DNA from: an uncultured Dysgonomonas sp. | Lineage (GTDB): Bacteria > Bacteroidota > Bacteroidia > Bacteroidales > Dysgonomonadaceae | Assembly: GCF_900079725.1 (NCBI RefSeq) | Contig: NZ_LT599032.1 | Coordinates: forward strand, 1,642,209-1,706,208 | Direction: 5' to 3' | DNA length: 64,000 nucleotides | Shown: positions 25,497 to 33,957 of the stretch, piece by piece | How positions within the stretch are numbered: position 1 is the first letter of the stretch | Layout of the letters: each line of letters opens with the position of its first letter | Made by a program: the position numbers and the translations under genes | Notes under the pieces: generated by a model | The model's input: the letters and a program-made list of their open reading frames with translations, nothing else | Databases searched by the model: none | Told to the model about the DNA's origin: nothing

Positions 25497-26246
25497 ATGA
25501 ATACTGATTTTATAAACATAACAACGGAAAACCTTTCATCTGAGCATTTATGCTGCATTATCCGAAGTAAAAAGGAACATCAGGGCATTGAAGCAAAACG
25601 ACAATGGCTTTCCGGCCGGCTAAATGAAGGGCACGTATTTAGAAAGCTAAATGCAAAGGCCACTGTTTTTATTGAATATGCCCCTCTTGAAACTGCTTGG
25701 GTTCCCATAACAGGAGACAATTATTATTATGTATATTGTTTATGGGTTTTGGGTGGTGATAAAGGAAAAGGATATGGAAGATCCCTTATGGAATATTGTA
25801 TAGATGATGCCGGAGAAAAAGGTAAATCCGGCATTTGCATGCTCGGAGCCAAAAAGCAGAAGTCATGGCTTTCGGACCAATCATTTGCGAAAAAGTTTGG
25901 TTTTAAGGTTGCTGATACTACCGATAATGGATATGAATTGCTTGCACTTTCCTTTGACGGAACAATGCCAAGGTTCACCAAGAATGCTAAGGCCCAAAAA
26001 GTTGAGAATAAAGAACTAACGATCTATTATGATATGCAATGCCCTTTTATTTGTCAAAACATTGAGATGATAAAACAGTATTGTGAAACGAATAGCATTC
26101 CTGCATCTCTAATTCAGATAGATACACTACAGAAAGCAAAGGAATTACCTTGTGTCTTCAATAATTACGGTGTGTTCTATAAAGGAAATTTTGAAACTGT
26201 GAATTTGTTAGATATCGCCTACTTAGAAAGAATACTCAAAAAGTGA
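25497..26246 (+). CDS. GNAT acetyltransferase with YoaP-like C-terminal domain
   Basis: The N-terminal 150 residues of this 249-aa protein form a GNAT domain with the acetyl-CoA motif GGDKGKGYGRSLMEYC (about 83-98). The C-terminal part (about 165-249) matches YoaP-type proteins, with YYDMQCPFICQNIEMIK, where a Cys pair resembles a thioredoxin-fold active site, and FNNYGVFYKGNFETVN. YoaP relatives are uncharacterised, and the substrate is unknown. It stands alone, with a terminator upstream. Confidence 0.82.
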   Translation: MNTDFINITTENLSSEHLCCIIRSKKEHQGIEAKRQWLSGRLNEGHVFRKLNAKATVFIEYAPLETAWVPITGDNYYYVYCLWVLGGDKGKGYGRSLMEYCIDDAGEKGKSGICMLGAKKQKSWLSDQSFAKKFGFKVADTTDNGYELLALSFDGTMPRFTKNAKAQKVENKELTIYYDMQCPFICQNIEMIKQYCETNSIPASLIQIDTLQKAKELPCVFNNYGVFYKGNFETVNLLDIAYLERILKK

Positions 26247-26346
26247 AAACAGTTTATCAACGTGCAATTAACGAATGTAAAAGAATGGCTATAAATGAAT
26301 GCTAAAAGGATTATTGATTAATCATTATCCATTCTTAATTATTTTC

Positions 26347-26354
26347 TATCTTTG
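26347..26354 (+). promoter_or_regulatory. murI promoter -7 box TATCTTTG
   Basis: This is a perfect TAnnTTTG match 19 bp before the murI ATG. Confidence 0.6.
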
Positions 26355-26373
26355 AATCACTAAATCATTATAT

Positions 26374-27201
26374 ATGCTTAAAGCTGGACCTATCGGCGTG
26401 TTTGATTCAGGCTACGGAGGATTGACCATTCTTTCTGAAATACAATCGTTAATGCCTGAGTACGATTATTGTTACCTCGGGGATAATTCGCGTGCTCCAT
26501 ACGGCTCGCGTTCTTTCGACGTTGTATATGAGTTTACCAAGCAGGCTGTACTGAGCCTGTTCGATATGGGATGCAATCTGGTAATACTGGCATGCAACAC
26601 GGCATCAGCAAAGGCTCTGCGCACAATCCAACAGAAAGATTTGCCTCACATAGATCCGGATAAAAGAGTATTGGGTGTTATCCGCCCCACAGCCGAGATT
26701 ATAGGGCCTATAACCCAAAGCAGGCATGTTGGGATTTTAGGTACGACCGGAACCATACAATCCGAATCGTATTCTATAGAAATCAATAAACTTTTCCCGG
26801 ATATTAAAGTATCAGGCGAAGCGTGCCCTATGTGGGTACCTCTGGTCGAAAACAGAGAGTATGAAAATGAAGGAGCAGATTACTTCATCAAGAAGAATCT
26901 CGCAAATATCCTCTCTAAAGACCCTCTGATAGATACACTAATACTGGGATGTACCCATTACCCTATTCTTTTGAATAAAATAAAATCATTCCTGCCGGAT
27001 GGTGTAACAGCCATAGCCCAAGGCGAATACATCGCCCGTAGTCTGAAAGATTACTTACATCGCCATCCCGAAATGGATAATGTATGCACAAAGGGAGGCG
27101 CAACAAAGTATTTCACAACAGAATCGTCGCAAAAGTTTTCGGAGGCTGCCACTATTTTCTTAAATAAAGAAATCGAAGTAGAGCGTATAACACTAGAGTA
27201 G
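26374..27201 (+). CDS. murI: Glutamate racemase
   Basis: This 275-aa enzyme makes D-glutamate for peptidoglycan. The two catalytic cysteines are Cys74 in LACNTASAKAL and Cys193 in LGCTHYPIL. The N-terminal GVFDSGYGGLTIL (8-20) supplies the catalytic Asp. Length is typical. It lies 22 bp before dinB and is probably cotranscribed with it. Confidence 0.96.
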   Translation: MLKAGPIGVFDSGYGGLTILSEIQSLMPEYDYCYLGDNSRAPYGSRSFDVVYEFTKQAVLSLFDMGCNLVILACNTASAKALRTIQQKDLPHIDPDKRVLGVIRPTAEIIGPITQSRHVGILGTTGTIQSESYSIEINKLFPDIKVSGEACPMWVPLVENREYENEGADYFIKKNLANILSKDPLIDTLILGCTHYPILLNKIKSFLPDGVTAIAQGEYIARSLKDYLHRHPEMDNVCTKGGATKYFTTESSQKFSEAATIFLNKEIEVERITLE

Positions 27202-27223
27202 AAAAATCTTCTTACTTTTAGAT

Positions 27224-28294
27224 ATGCGCAAAATAATCCATATCGACATGGATGCCTTCTATGCTTCAATCGAACAACGTGATAATAAAGAGTATAGAGG
27301 AAAACCTTTGGCTGTAGGATATTCAGGACCGAGGGGAGTTGTTGCTGCGGCAAGTTACGAAGCAAGGAGGTACGGAGTGCGTTCGGCAATGGCTTCTAAA
27401 ACGGCATTGAGAAAATGCCCTCAGTTGATATTCGTTCCCGCCCGTTTCGACGTCTATAAATCTGTATCGCGGCAGATAATGGAAATATTCCATGAATACA
27501 CAGACCTTGTCGAACCCTTGTCTCTCGATGAAGCCTTTCTGGATGTGACCGAAAACAATAAAAATATTCCATCAGCAACACAGATAGCACAGGAAATCAA
27601 ACAAAAAATATTAGAAGCCACCCGGCTAACTGCTTCTGCCGGTGTATCATTCAATAAGTTTCTTGCCAAAATAGCCTCAGACCAAAATAAGCCGAACGGA
27701 TTATTTGTTGTCAAACCTAAAAATGCAGAACAGTTTGTAGAAACATTAGCTATCGAACAATTCTTCGGAGTGGGTAAAGTCACTGCAAAACGGATGCACC
27801 AATTAGGTATAAAAAACGGATGGGATCTGAAACAACGTTCCGAAAATGAATTAGTAGCCGTCTTCGGCAAAGCAGGGCATATTTATTTCCAAAATGCACG
27901 GGCTATAGACGACCGACCGGTAGAATCGCAACGGATAAGAAAATCGATGAGTTCAGAAACTACTTTTGAACACGACATTGATAATCTCGAAGAGTTGGCT
28001 ATAATTCTGGATGAAGTTGCTCGGGATGCATTTCACGATATTGAAAAAAAGAAATTCAAAGCGCGGACGGTAACCTTAAAGATAAAGTATGCTGACTTCA
28101 AAACAATCACTAGAAGTAAGACCTTTCCAACATCAATAACAGACTATGAATCCTTCTACAAAGCCGGATTCGAACTCCTTCAAAATGTGGATTTGTCTCC
28201 TAAAGTGAGGTTAATCGGACTTGGTCTGAAAAACAATGAAGATGAAATGGGATGGGGCGAAGCGATCCAGTTACGCATCAATTTTGAAGACTAA
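27224..28294 (+). CDS. dinB: DNA polymerase IV (Y family)
   Basis: This 356-aa translesion polymerase has the metal-binding motifs IDMDAFYASIEQ (Asp8, Asp10) and SLDEAFLDVT (Asp102, Glu103). Finger, thumb (FFGVGKVTAKRMHQLGI) and little-finger regions are all present. No LexA-type box was recognised upstream, and it appears to be read from the murI transcript. The C-terminus lacks an obvious QLxLF-type clamp motif, though IQLRINF near the end may serve that purpose. Confidence 0.95.
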   Translation: MRKIIHIDMDAFYASIEQRDNKEYRGKPLAVGYSGPRGVVAAASYEARRYGVRSAMASKTALRKCPQLIFVPARFDVYKSVSRQIMEIFHEYTDLVEPLSLDEAFLDVTENNKNIPSATQIAQEIKQKILEATRLTASAGVSFNKFLAKIASDQNKPNGLFVVKPKNAEQFVETLAIEQFFGVGKVTAKRMHQLGIKNGWDLKQRSENELVAVFGKAGHIYFQNARAIDDRPVESQRIRKSMSSETTFEHDIDNLEELAIILDEVARDAFHDIEKKKFKARTVTLKIKYADFKTITRSKTFPTSITDYESFYKAGFELLQNVDLSPKVRLIGLGLKNNEDEMGWGEAIQLRINFED

Positions 28295-28360
28295 AGTTAA
28301 ACTACATATCCAAATGAGAATATTCTCCTGAAAATCCTTTCACATATTGGGATAAGTCCT

Positions 28361-28368
28361 TATTTTTG
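28361..28368 (+). promoter_or_regulatory. -7 box TATTTTTG directly before the small gene at 28374
   Basis: This perfect TAnnTTTG match ends only 5 bp before the ATG at 28374, so transcription from it would start at or next to the start codon, giving a leaderless mRNA. No clear -33 TTTG lies 20 bp upstream, so the call is tentative. Confidence 0.45.
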
Positions 28369-28373
28369 CGGTA

Positions 28374-28589
28374 ATGAAACTAAGAAAGAAAGGGCCGCAT
28401 AGCAATAGGACAAAACATCTTCTTTTTTCGCTCAACGAAGAAGAATATGCACTTATTTCCTCTTATATAAAAAAATATAAGATTGCTAATCGTTCCCGCT
28501 GGTGCAGGGAAACACTTATCGCCCATGTTCTGAAAAGCCTGGATCAGGACTACCCTACGCTTTTCGGTGAAAATGAAATGCGCCGATGA
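28374..28589 (+). CDS. Small conserved-looking basic protein overlapping tadA
   Basis: This 71-aa protein has a basic N-terminus (KLRKKGPHSNRTKH) and then FSLNEEEYALISSYIKKYKIANRSRWCRETLIAHVLKSLDQDYP. That strand-helix-helix layout resembles ribbon-helix-helix DNA-binding proteins such as MobC-like relaxosome factors. No family is assigned. Its TGA overlaps the tadA ATG (ATGA at 28586-28589), so it is translationally coupled to tadA. Only one Met is usable as a start. Confidence 0.75.
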   Translation: MKLRKKGPHSNRTKHLLFSLNEEEYALISSYIKKYKIANRSRWCRETLIAHVLKSLDQDYPTLFGENEMRR

Positions 28590-29029
28590 CTGCGATTCTC
28601 ACAGACGAACATTATATGAGGCAAGCCCTGAATGAGGCGCAGATTGCTTTCGAAAAGAACGAAGTACCCATCGGTGCCGTTATTGTATGCCAAAACAGAA
28701 TTATTGCACGTGCCCACAACCTGACTGAAACCCTCAATGACGTCACCGCACATGCCGAGATGCAAGCAATTACTGCCGCAGCAAATTTCCTTGGAGGAAA
28801 ATACCTGACAAATTGTACATTGTATGTCACCTTAGAACCTTGTCCCATGTGTGCCGGTGGACTTCTCTGGTCACAAATCCCTAAAGTAGTTTTTGGAGCC
28901 AGAGACGAAAAAAAAGGATACTCCCTTTTCACCCCAAATATACTGCATAACAAAACATCTATAATATCCGGCATTCTGGAGGAAGAATGCGCTTCCTTGC
29001 TAAAAGAATTCTTCAGGCAAAAAAGATAA
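28586..29029 (+). CDS. tadA: tRNA adenosine deaminase TadA-like nucleoside deaminase
   Basis: This 147-aa zinc deaminase has HAEMQAI (His56, Glu58) and PCPMCAGGL (Cys86, Cys89), the complete catalytic site. Length and the flanking segments (VPIGAVIV, ARAHNLTE) fit TadA, which converts A34 to inosine in tRNA-Arg(ACG). A guanine deaminase-like member is less likely. It overlaps the preceding 71-aa gene by 4 bp. Confidence 0.92.
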   Translation: MTAILTDEHYMRQALNEAQIAFEKNEVPIGAVIVCQNRIIARAHNLTETLNDVTAHAEMQAITAAANFLGGKYLTNCTLYVTLEPCPMCAGGLLWSQIPKVVFGARDEKKGYSLFTPNILHNKTSIISGILEEECASLLKEFFRQKR

Positions 29030-29167
29030 TCCGGCTTTTTCTTTGAGCAAAAGAAAACTCTTAACATTTATTTTGACTTCTCCATGCAACATGGCATACA
29101 AATTGCGCATCTAATATATGTGAGCAATTTTATTAGAATTAATCAACCAATTTTATTAAACAAAAAA

Positions 29168-29884
29168 ATGAGAAAGTATATGAAACTATTTTCAGCACTG
29201 ATTCTATCTTCTGTCTTAGCATTAGGATTCTCTTCATGTCTTGATGACGATGGGTATTCTCTTGGTAATTACTGGGAGGACATAGTGACAGTAAAAAAGA
29301 TAGATGACAATACTTATTCCTTCGTACGGGATAATGGTGACAAACTCTGGGTGGCCGCTCCTGTAGGTCTTAACTTGAAACCTAAGTACGACAGAGCGAT
29401 AATAAACTATACTATCCTCTCCGACGAGAAAGATGGTTATGACCATTACATCAGACTGAACGATTATTATGACGTACTGACCAAAGGCGTTATTTATATA
29501 GCCCCCGACGATCAGGTAAAACAAGACAGTATAGGGAATGATCCTATCAAAGTATATTCCGTTTGGGAAGGCGGCGGATATCTGAATATCAATTTTGGAT
29601 ACAACACCGGAGAAAAAGAGCCGCATATGATCAACATGGTATCGGCAGAACCGGATTTATCAGTCGACAAAGATATCGTAAAATTAGAATTCAGACATAA
29701 TATAAATGGTGACGAACCATCACGATATCCGGTAAAAGGCTATGCAAGTTTCGATCTTACACCTTACAAAATCGCAGGACGTGACAAAGTTACGTTTGAG
29801 ATAACATCCAAAGATTTTGGAGGAGAAACAAAAACATTTAATATAGAATACAAATACACAGTGGACGAACCACTGGACGAATAA
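29168..29884 (+). CDS. NigD-like lipoprotein
   Basis: This 238-aa protein has a lipoprotein signal (lipid Cys24 in GFSSC) followed by LDDDGYSLGNYWEDIVTVKKID, the start typical of NigD-like proteins of Bacteroidales. An OB-like N-terminal half and a beta-rich C-terminal half follow. NigD was first named as a putative immunity protein, but most members have no known function. The start at 29168 was chosen because it gives a proper signal peptide. An in-frame ATG at 29084 would add 28 residues before it. Confidence 0.88.
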   Translation: MRKYMKLFSALILSSVLALGFSSCLDDDGYSLGNYWEDIVTVKKIDDNTYSFVRDNGDKLWVAAPVGLNLKPKYDRAIINYTILSDEKDGYDHYIRLNDYYDVLTKGVIYIAPDDQVKQDSIGNDPIKVYSVWEGGGYLNINFGYNTGEKEPHMINMVSAEPDLSVDKDIVKLEFRHNINGDEPSRYPVKGYASFDLTPYKIAGRDKVTFEITSKDFGGETKTFNIEYKYTVDEPLDE

Positions 29885-29939
29885 GCAAATACATACTAAC
29901 CTGAATATTTATTATAATATTCTTTTTGATTTCCTTTCT

Positions 29940-29972
29940 AAAAAGAGAGCTCGTGAGAGTTCTCTTTTTAAT
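29940..29972 (+). terminator. Terminator after the NigD-like gene
   Basis: AAAAAGAGAGCTC (29940-29952) pairs with GAGTTCTCTTTTT (29957-29969) over 13 positions with one G-T wobble and a GTGA loop, giving U-rich ends in both directions. Confidence 0.85.
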
Positions 29973-30105
29973 TTGAATACACTCATACTCAAAAAGATTT
30001 CTATTTCCCGGCCCAAACATACCTCATGGAAGCTTTATTAGACAAATTCTAAATAGTTAATAACTTTTTCTTCCTCATACTGCCTGATATTCTATTAAAA
30101 AGATG

Positions 30106-30113
30106 TATTTTTG
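30106..30113 (+). promoter_or_regulatory. fur promoter -7 box TATTTTTG
   Basis: This TAnnTTTG match lies 22 bp before the ATG at 30136. Confidence 0.55.
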
Positions 30114-30135
30114 TTCATATCAGATTTTTCTATAA

Positions 30136-30645
30136 ATGGATAATTCAAAAGTAAAGGAACAAGTCAAAAGCGAGTTCACGGACTATCTCGGTCTGCATAA
30201 ACATCGTAAAACCCCGGAAAGATATGCCATACTTGAGCATATCTATTCTACGAAAGGACATTTTGACATGGATTCTTTGTATAATGCCATGAAGCAATCC
30301 AGCTTCAGAGTCAGCCGTGCTACATTATATAACACTATCGAATTACTTCTGGACTGCGGTCTGGTCGTAAAACATCAGTTTGGAGCTAATGTATCTCAGT
30401 ACGAGCGTGCCTATGGCAATGAGAATCATGACCATCTGATTTGCCTGAATTGCGGGGAAGTAAAAGAACATAAAAACGGAAATCTCTTTACTCCCACTCA
30501 GCAAAAAAAACTGCAACGATTCAAGATCAGCTATTATAGCATGTATATATATGGCATATGCAATAAATGTATGCGGGCAAAAAAAGCAGAAGAAAAAAAG
30601 AATAAACTAACAGAAAATAAAAATACACGTATTAAAAAGAAATGA
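30136..30645 (+). CDS. fur: Fur family transcriptional regulator
   Basis: This 169-aa protein has the winged-helix DNA-binding domain (KHRKTPERYAILEHIY ... SFRVSRATLYNTIELLLDCGLV) and the Fur dimerisation/metal domain with NENHDHLICLNCGEVKEH, where HDH and CxxC bind metal, and a second CxxC in CNKCMRAKK. The four Cys form the structural zinc site. Whether it senses Fe, Zn or peroxide cannot be decided. The C-terminal 20 residues are Lys-rich. Its stop overlaps the purA start (ATGA), an arrangement common in Bacteroidetes. Confidence 0.93.
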   Translation: MDNSKVKEQVKSEFTDYLGLHKHRKTPERYAILEHIYSTKGHFDMDSLYNAMKQSSFRVSRATLYNTIELLLDCGLVVKHQFGANVSQYERAYGNENHDHLICLNCGEVKEHKNGNLFTPTQQKKLQRFKISYYSMYIYGICNKCMRAKKAEEKKNKLTENKNTRIKKK

Positions 30646-31904
30646 AAGTAGATGTATTGCTAGGTTTGCAATGGGGCGACGAAGGAAAAGGTAAGATAGT
30701 GGATGTACTCACACCCCACTACGAGATAGTAGCCCGTTTTCAGGGTGGGCCAAATGCAGGGCACACACTGGAATTCGAAGGAAAGAAATATGTCCTTCGT
30801 TCTGTACCTTCAGGTATTTTCCAGGGAAACAAAGTCAACATCATAGGAAATGGTGTTGTACTTGACCCGGCCTTGTTTAAAGGAGAAATTGAATCGCTGG
30901 AATCATCCGGCCATGATTTAACAAAGCGTCTTCTTATCTCCAAGAAAGCACACCTTATACTACCAACCCACCGATTGCTCGATGCCTGCTACGAAGCAGC
31001 TAAAGGAGATTCCAAAATAGGAACTACCGGCAAGGGTATCGGGCCTACATATACTGATAAAATCAGTAGAAACGGTCTGCGTGTAGGTGATATACTGCAC
31101 AATTTCGAGGAGAAATATAACACTGCAAAATCTAAACACCTAAGAATATTGCAGCAATATGGCCATGATATCAGTGCACTGGCCGAAATAGAAAAAGAAT
31201 GGTTTGCAGGTGTAGCGAAACTTAAAGAGTTTACATTTATAGATAGCGAACACTATATTAACAACGCTGTAAAACAAGGAAAGAAAATACTGGCCGAGGG
31301 CGCACAAGGCACAATGCTCGATATAGATTTCGGGTCATACCCTTTTGTTACATCGTCCAATACTATATCTGCAGGAGCATGTACAGGATTGGGAATAGCA
31401 CCGCAGTCGGTAGGTGAAGTGTATGGGATATTTAAGGCATACTGTACCCGTGTGGGTAGTGGCCCGTTCCCAACCGAATTATTCGACGCTACAGGAGATA
31501 AACTCCGCGAATTCGGATTTGAGTTCGGTTCTGTAACAGGACGTCCACGCCGTTGCGGATGGATAGACCTGGTAGCTTTGCGCTATGCCATTATGGTAGA
31601 CGGCGTAACCCAGCTGATAATGATGAAAAGCGATGTCCTGGATACTTTCGAGACCATCAGAGCCTGCATCGGGTACGAAATAAACGGAGAGAAAGTTATA
31701 GATTTCCCTTTCGAAGTAGACGAGAGAATCAAGCCGATCTATGTGGATATGAAAGGATGGCAAACAGATATGACAAAAATGCAAAAGGAAGATGAATTTC
31801 CGGCCGAGTTCAAGCATTATATCTCATTTTTGGAAAAAGAATTGCAAGTTCCGATCAAGATAGTGTCGTTAGGCCCTGACAGGGAACAGACTATAATAAG
31901 GTAA
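30642..31904 (+). CDS. purA: Adenylosuccinate synthetase
   Basis: This 420-aa enzyme condenses IMP and aspartate with GTP in AMP synthesis. The N-terminal QWGDEGKGK (10-18) holds the catalytic Asp13 and the P-loop-like GTP site. GNAGH-type GGPNAGHT and the KIGTTGKGIGPTYTDK segment are present, as is the C-terminal substrate loop VTGRPRRCGW. It overlaps fur by 4 bp. The second enzyme of the branch, PurB, is encoded 6.5 kb away. A clear terminator follows. Confidence 0.97.
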   Translation: MKVDVLLGLQWGDEGKGKIVDVLTPHYEIVARFQGGPNAGHTLEFEGKKYVLRSVPSGIFQGNKVNIIGNGVVLDPALFKGEIESLESSGHDLTKRLLISKKAHLILPTHRLLDACYEAAKGDSKIGTTGKGIGPTYTDKISRNGLRVGDILHNFEEKYNTAKSKHLRILQQYGHDISALAEIEKEWFAGVAKLKEFTFIDSEHYINNAVKQGKKILAEGAQGTMLDIDFGSYPFVTSSNTISAGACTGLGIAPQSVGEVYGIFKAYCTRVGSGPFPTELFDATGDKLREFGFEFGSVTGRPRRCGWIDLVALRYAIMVDGVTQLIMMKSDVLDTFETIRACIGYEINGEKVIDFPFEVDERIKPIYVDMKGWQTDMTKMQKEDEFPAEFKHYISFLEKELQVPIKIVSLGPDREQTIIR

Positions 31905-31927
31905 TTAAACCCTTTTTAAGAATATAG

Positions 31928-31960
31928 AATGTGCCAACAAACAATATTGGCACATTTTTT
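31928..31960 (+). terminator. purA terminator
   Basis: AATGTGCCAA (31928-31937) pairs perfectly with TTGGCACATT (31947-31956) and is followed by TTTT, 24 bp past the stop codon. Confidence 0.88.
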
Positions 31961-32002
31961 GTTTCATATATCATAAAAGAATATTCACAAAAAGATATAA
32001 AT

Positions 32003-32686
32003 ATGTATATAGGTTGGATTATATTGATACTGGTTGGGGTCGTAAGTTTTGCTGTTTCACAAATGCTGAAAAGTAAATTTAATAAATATTCTAAAATTCC
32101 TTTAACCAACGGGATGACCGGACGTGATGTAGCTGAAAAGATGCTTCACGACAACGGCATATATGATGTCAAAGTCGTTTCCACTCAAGGAATGCTTACC
32201 GACCACTACAACCCTGCCAATAAGACTGTAAACCTTAGTGAAGGAGTCTATGCCAGCAATAGTGTAGCTGCTGCCGCAGTAGCCGCCCACGAATGCGGAC
32301 ACGCTGTACAGCATGCACATGCCTATGGTCCGTTAAAAATGCGTTCGGCCCTTGTACCTGTTGTCAGCTTTGCTTCATCATGGGTTACCTGGATTATTCT
32401 AGCCGGAATTATTTTCATACAGACATTCCCTACTCTTATCTGGATAGGTATTGGTCTTTTTGCCCTGACTACCATATTCAGTTTTGTTACATTACCAGTA
32501 GAGATCAATGCCAGCCAGAGAGCTTTAGTATGGCTCAATACAGCCGGCGTAACAAATATGAATAACCATGATATGGCTAAGGATGCATTGAAATGGGCTG
32601 CTTATACATATGTTGTTGCAGCAATAGGATCTTTGGCTACGTTACTTTATTATATTATGATAGCCCTGGGTGGCAGACGTAATTAA
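32003..32686 (+). CDS. YugP-like membrane zinc metallopeptidase
   Basis: This 227-aa protein matches the neutral zinc metallopeptidase family Zn_peptidase_2 (YugP). It has an N-terminal transmembrane helix, a cytosolic-type domain with HECGH (His96, Glu97, His100) and two or three further helices (about 120-160 and 200-222). The HAVQHAHAYGPLKMRSALVP stretch after the zinc motif is typical. Substrates are unknown. The start at 32003 (MYIGWIILIL) puts the first helix at the N-terminus. An in-frame codon at 31931 lies inside the purA terminator. Confidence 0.9.
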   Translation: MYIGWIILILVGVVSFAVSQMLKSKFNKYSKIPLTNGMTGRDVAEKMLHDNGIYDVKVVSTQGMLTDHYNPANKTVNLSEGVYASNSVAAAAVAAHECGHAVQHAHAYGPLKMRSALVPVVSFASSWVTWIILAGIIFIQTFPTLIWIGIGLFALTTIFSFVTLPVEINASQRALVWLNTAGVTNMNNHDMAKDALKWAAYTYVVAAIGSLATLLYYIMIALGGRRN

Positions 32687-32711
32687 CTGAAGGAAACAGT
32701 ATATAAATTAC

Positions 32712-32745
32712 AAAAGAGTGGTCTTTTCCGGCTACTCTTTTTTTA
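32712..32745 (+). terminator. Terminator after the zinc metallopeptidase
   Basis: AAAAGAGT (32712-32719) pairs with ACTCTTTT (32734-32741), followed by further T residues, 25 bp past the stop codon. Confidence 0.8.
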
Positions 32746-32776
32746 TCATAAATATCCCGTAATAAACAGGATTATA

Positions 32777-32784
32777 TATCTTTG
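32777..32784 (+). promoter_or_regulatory. Promoter -7 box TATCTTTG of the phosphoesterase pair
   Basis: This perfect TAnnTTTG match lies 30 bp before the first metallophosphoesterase gene. Confidence 0.6.
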
Positions 32785-32814
32785 TACATTTCAAAACTAT
32801 TCTATAAAGTCTGA

Positions 32815-33957
32815 ATGAAACCGATCATGTTCATAATAATTTTCATTGTATATCTTTTAGCAAATTTCTACGTCTTCCATCATATCTGGATAGCTATGCC
32901 TCCTAATACCATCGGACGGGTAACTCTCGTCTCGTTTGCTGTGGTAGCCGTTTCATCCTTTTTTATATCTTTTCTTGCAGGGGATTTATTACCTGTATGG
33001 ATGACATCTTTTTTATACAAAGTAGGTACTGCCTGGTTTTTCATCCTCTTGTATTTCCTTATTGTAATGCTGGTAAAAGATTTATTCGGGCTTACCAACC
33101 GGCTATTTCATTTTATGCCGAGCGATGCAATTACCCGCTATACAAAAGAAAATTGGGTAGGACTGGGCTTTATGGTAGGCTTTATTACCTTACTGATGAT
33201 TTGCGGATACCTGAAATATCAATGGAAAGTCCGTGTAGAATTGCCTGTACAGATATATAAAACCCTGGGAGATTCTACATCTGTTAAACCCTTGCGGATA
33301 GTAGCTATTAGTGACTTGCACCTGGGCTATGGCATAGGAAAAAAGGAATTTGAGGGATGGGTAAATACAATAAATGCTGAAAATCCGGATATCGTTCTCA
33401 TTGCCGGAGATATTATAGATAATAGTGTACGCCCTCTGAACGAAGGCAACTTTGCCGAAAGCTTTCATAAAATAAAAGCTCCTTTAGGGATTTATGCCTG
33501 CTTGGGAAATCATGAATTTATCAGCGGGCTCAAAAATAGTCTCGACTTCTATGAGAAAGCCGGCATCCATCTCTTACGCGACACGGCCGAATTGGTTAAC
33601 AACAGTTTTTACGTCATCGGGCGCGACGACAGGTCGAACGAATGGCGCAAACCATTGAATACATTAGTCGACAGCCTCGACAAGTCAAAGCCCCTTATCC
33701 TGCTCGACCATCAGCCTTATCATCTCGAAGAGGCTGAAGCCTATGGCATCGATTTGCAAATATCCGGGCATACACATCAGGGACAGGTATGGCCTATCTC
33801 TGCAATTACCAATGCGATATACGAACAAGACCACGGTTTTGTAAAAAAAGGAAACGCTAACATATATGTAAGCTCGGGTATTGGCATCTGGGGTGGTAAA
33901 TTCCGTATCGGCACCCAATCCGAATATGTAGTTATCGATTTAAAGACAAAGGAATGA
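32815..33957 (+). CDS. Membrane metallophosphoesterase (YkuE-like), first of a tandem pair
   Basis: The first 135 residues of this 380-aa protein form about four transmembrane helices. A calcineurin-like domain follows, with SDLH (166-169), GDIID (198-202), GNHE (231-234), DHQP (298-301) and SGHTHQGQ (317-324), a complete two-metal site. YkuE relatives have been linked to cell-surface or lipid phosphate chemistry, but the substrate here is unknown. Its TGA overlaps the next gene's ATG (33954-33957), so the paralogues are coupled. Confidence 0.9.
   Translation: MKPIMFIIIFIVYLLANFYVFHHIWIAMPPNTIGRVTLVSFAVVAVSSFFISFLAGDLLPVWMTSFLYKVGTAWFFILLYFLIVMLVKDLFGLTNRLFHFMPSDAITRYTKENWVGLGFMVGFITLLMICGYLKYQWKVRVELPVQIYKTLGDSTSVKPLRIVAISDLHLGYGIGKKEFEGWVNTINAENPDIVLIAGDIIDNSVRPLNEGNFAESFHKIKAPLGIYACLGNHEFISGLKNSLDFYEKAGIHLLRDTAELVNNSFYVIGRDDRSNEWRKPLNTLVDSLDKSKPLILLDHQPYHLEEAEAYGIDLQISGHTHQGQVWPISAITNAIYEQDHGFVKKGNANIYVSSGIGIWGGKFRIGTQSEYVVIDLKTKE

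Noticed and set aside
28374-28589. Small protein as a prophage or mobilisation (MobC) gene
   Set aside because: It overlaps tadA, there are no relaxase or phage genes nearby, and the resemblance to ribbon-helix-helix proteins is only by overall layout.
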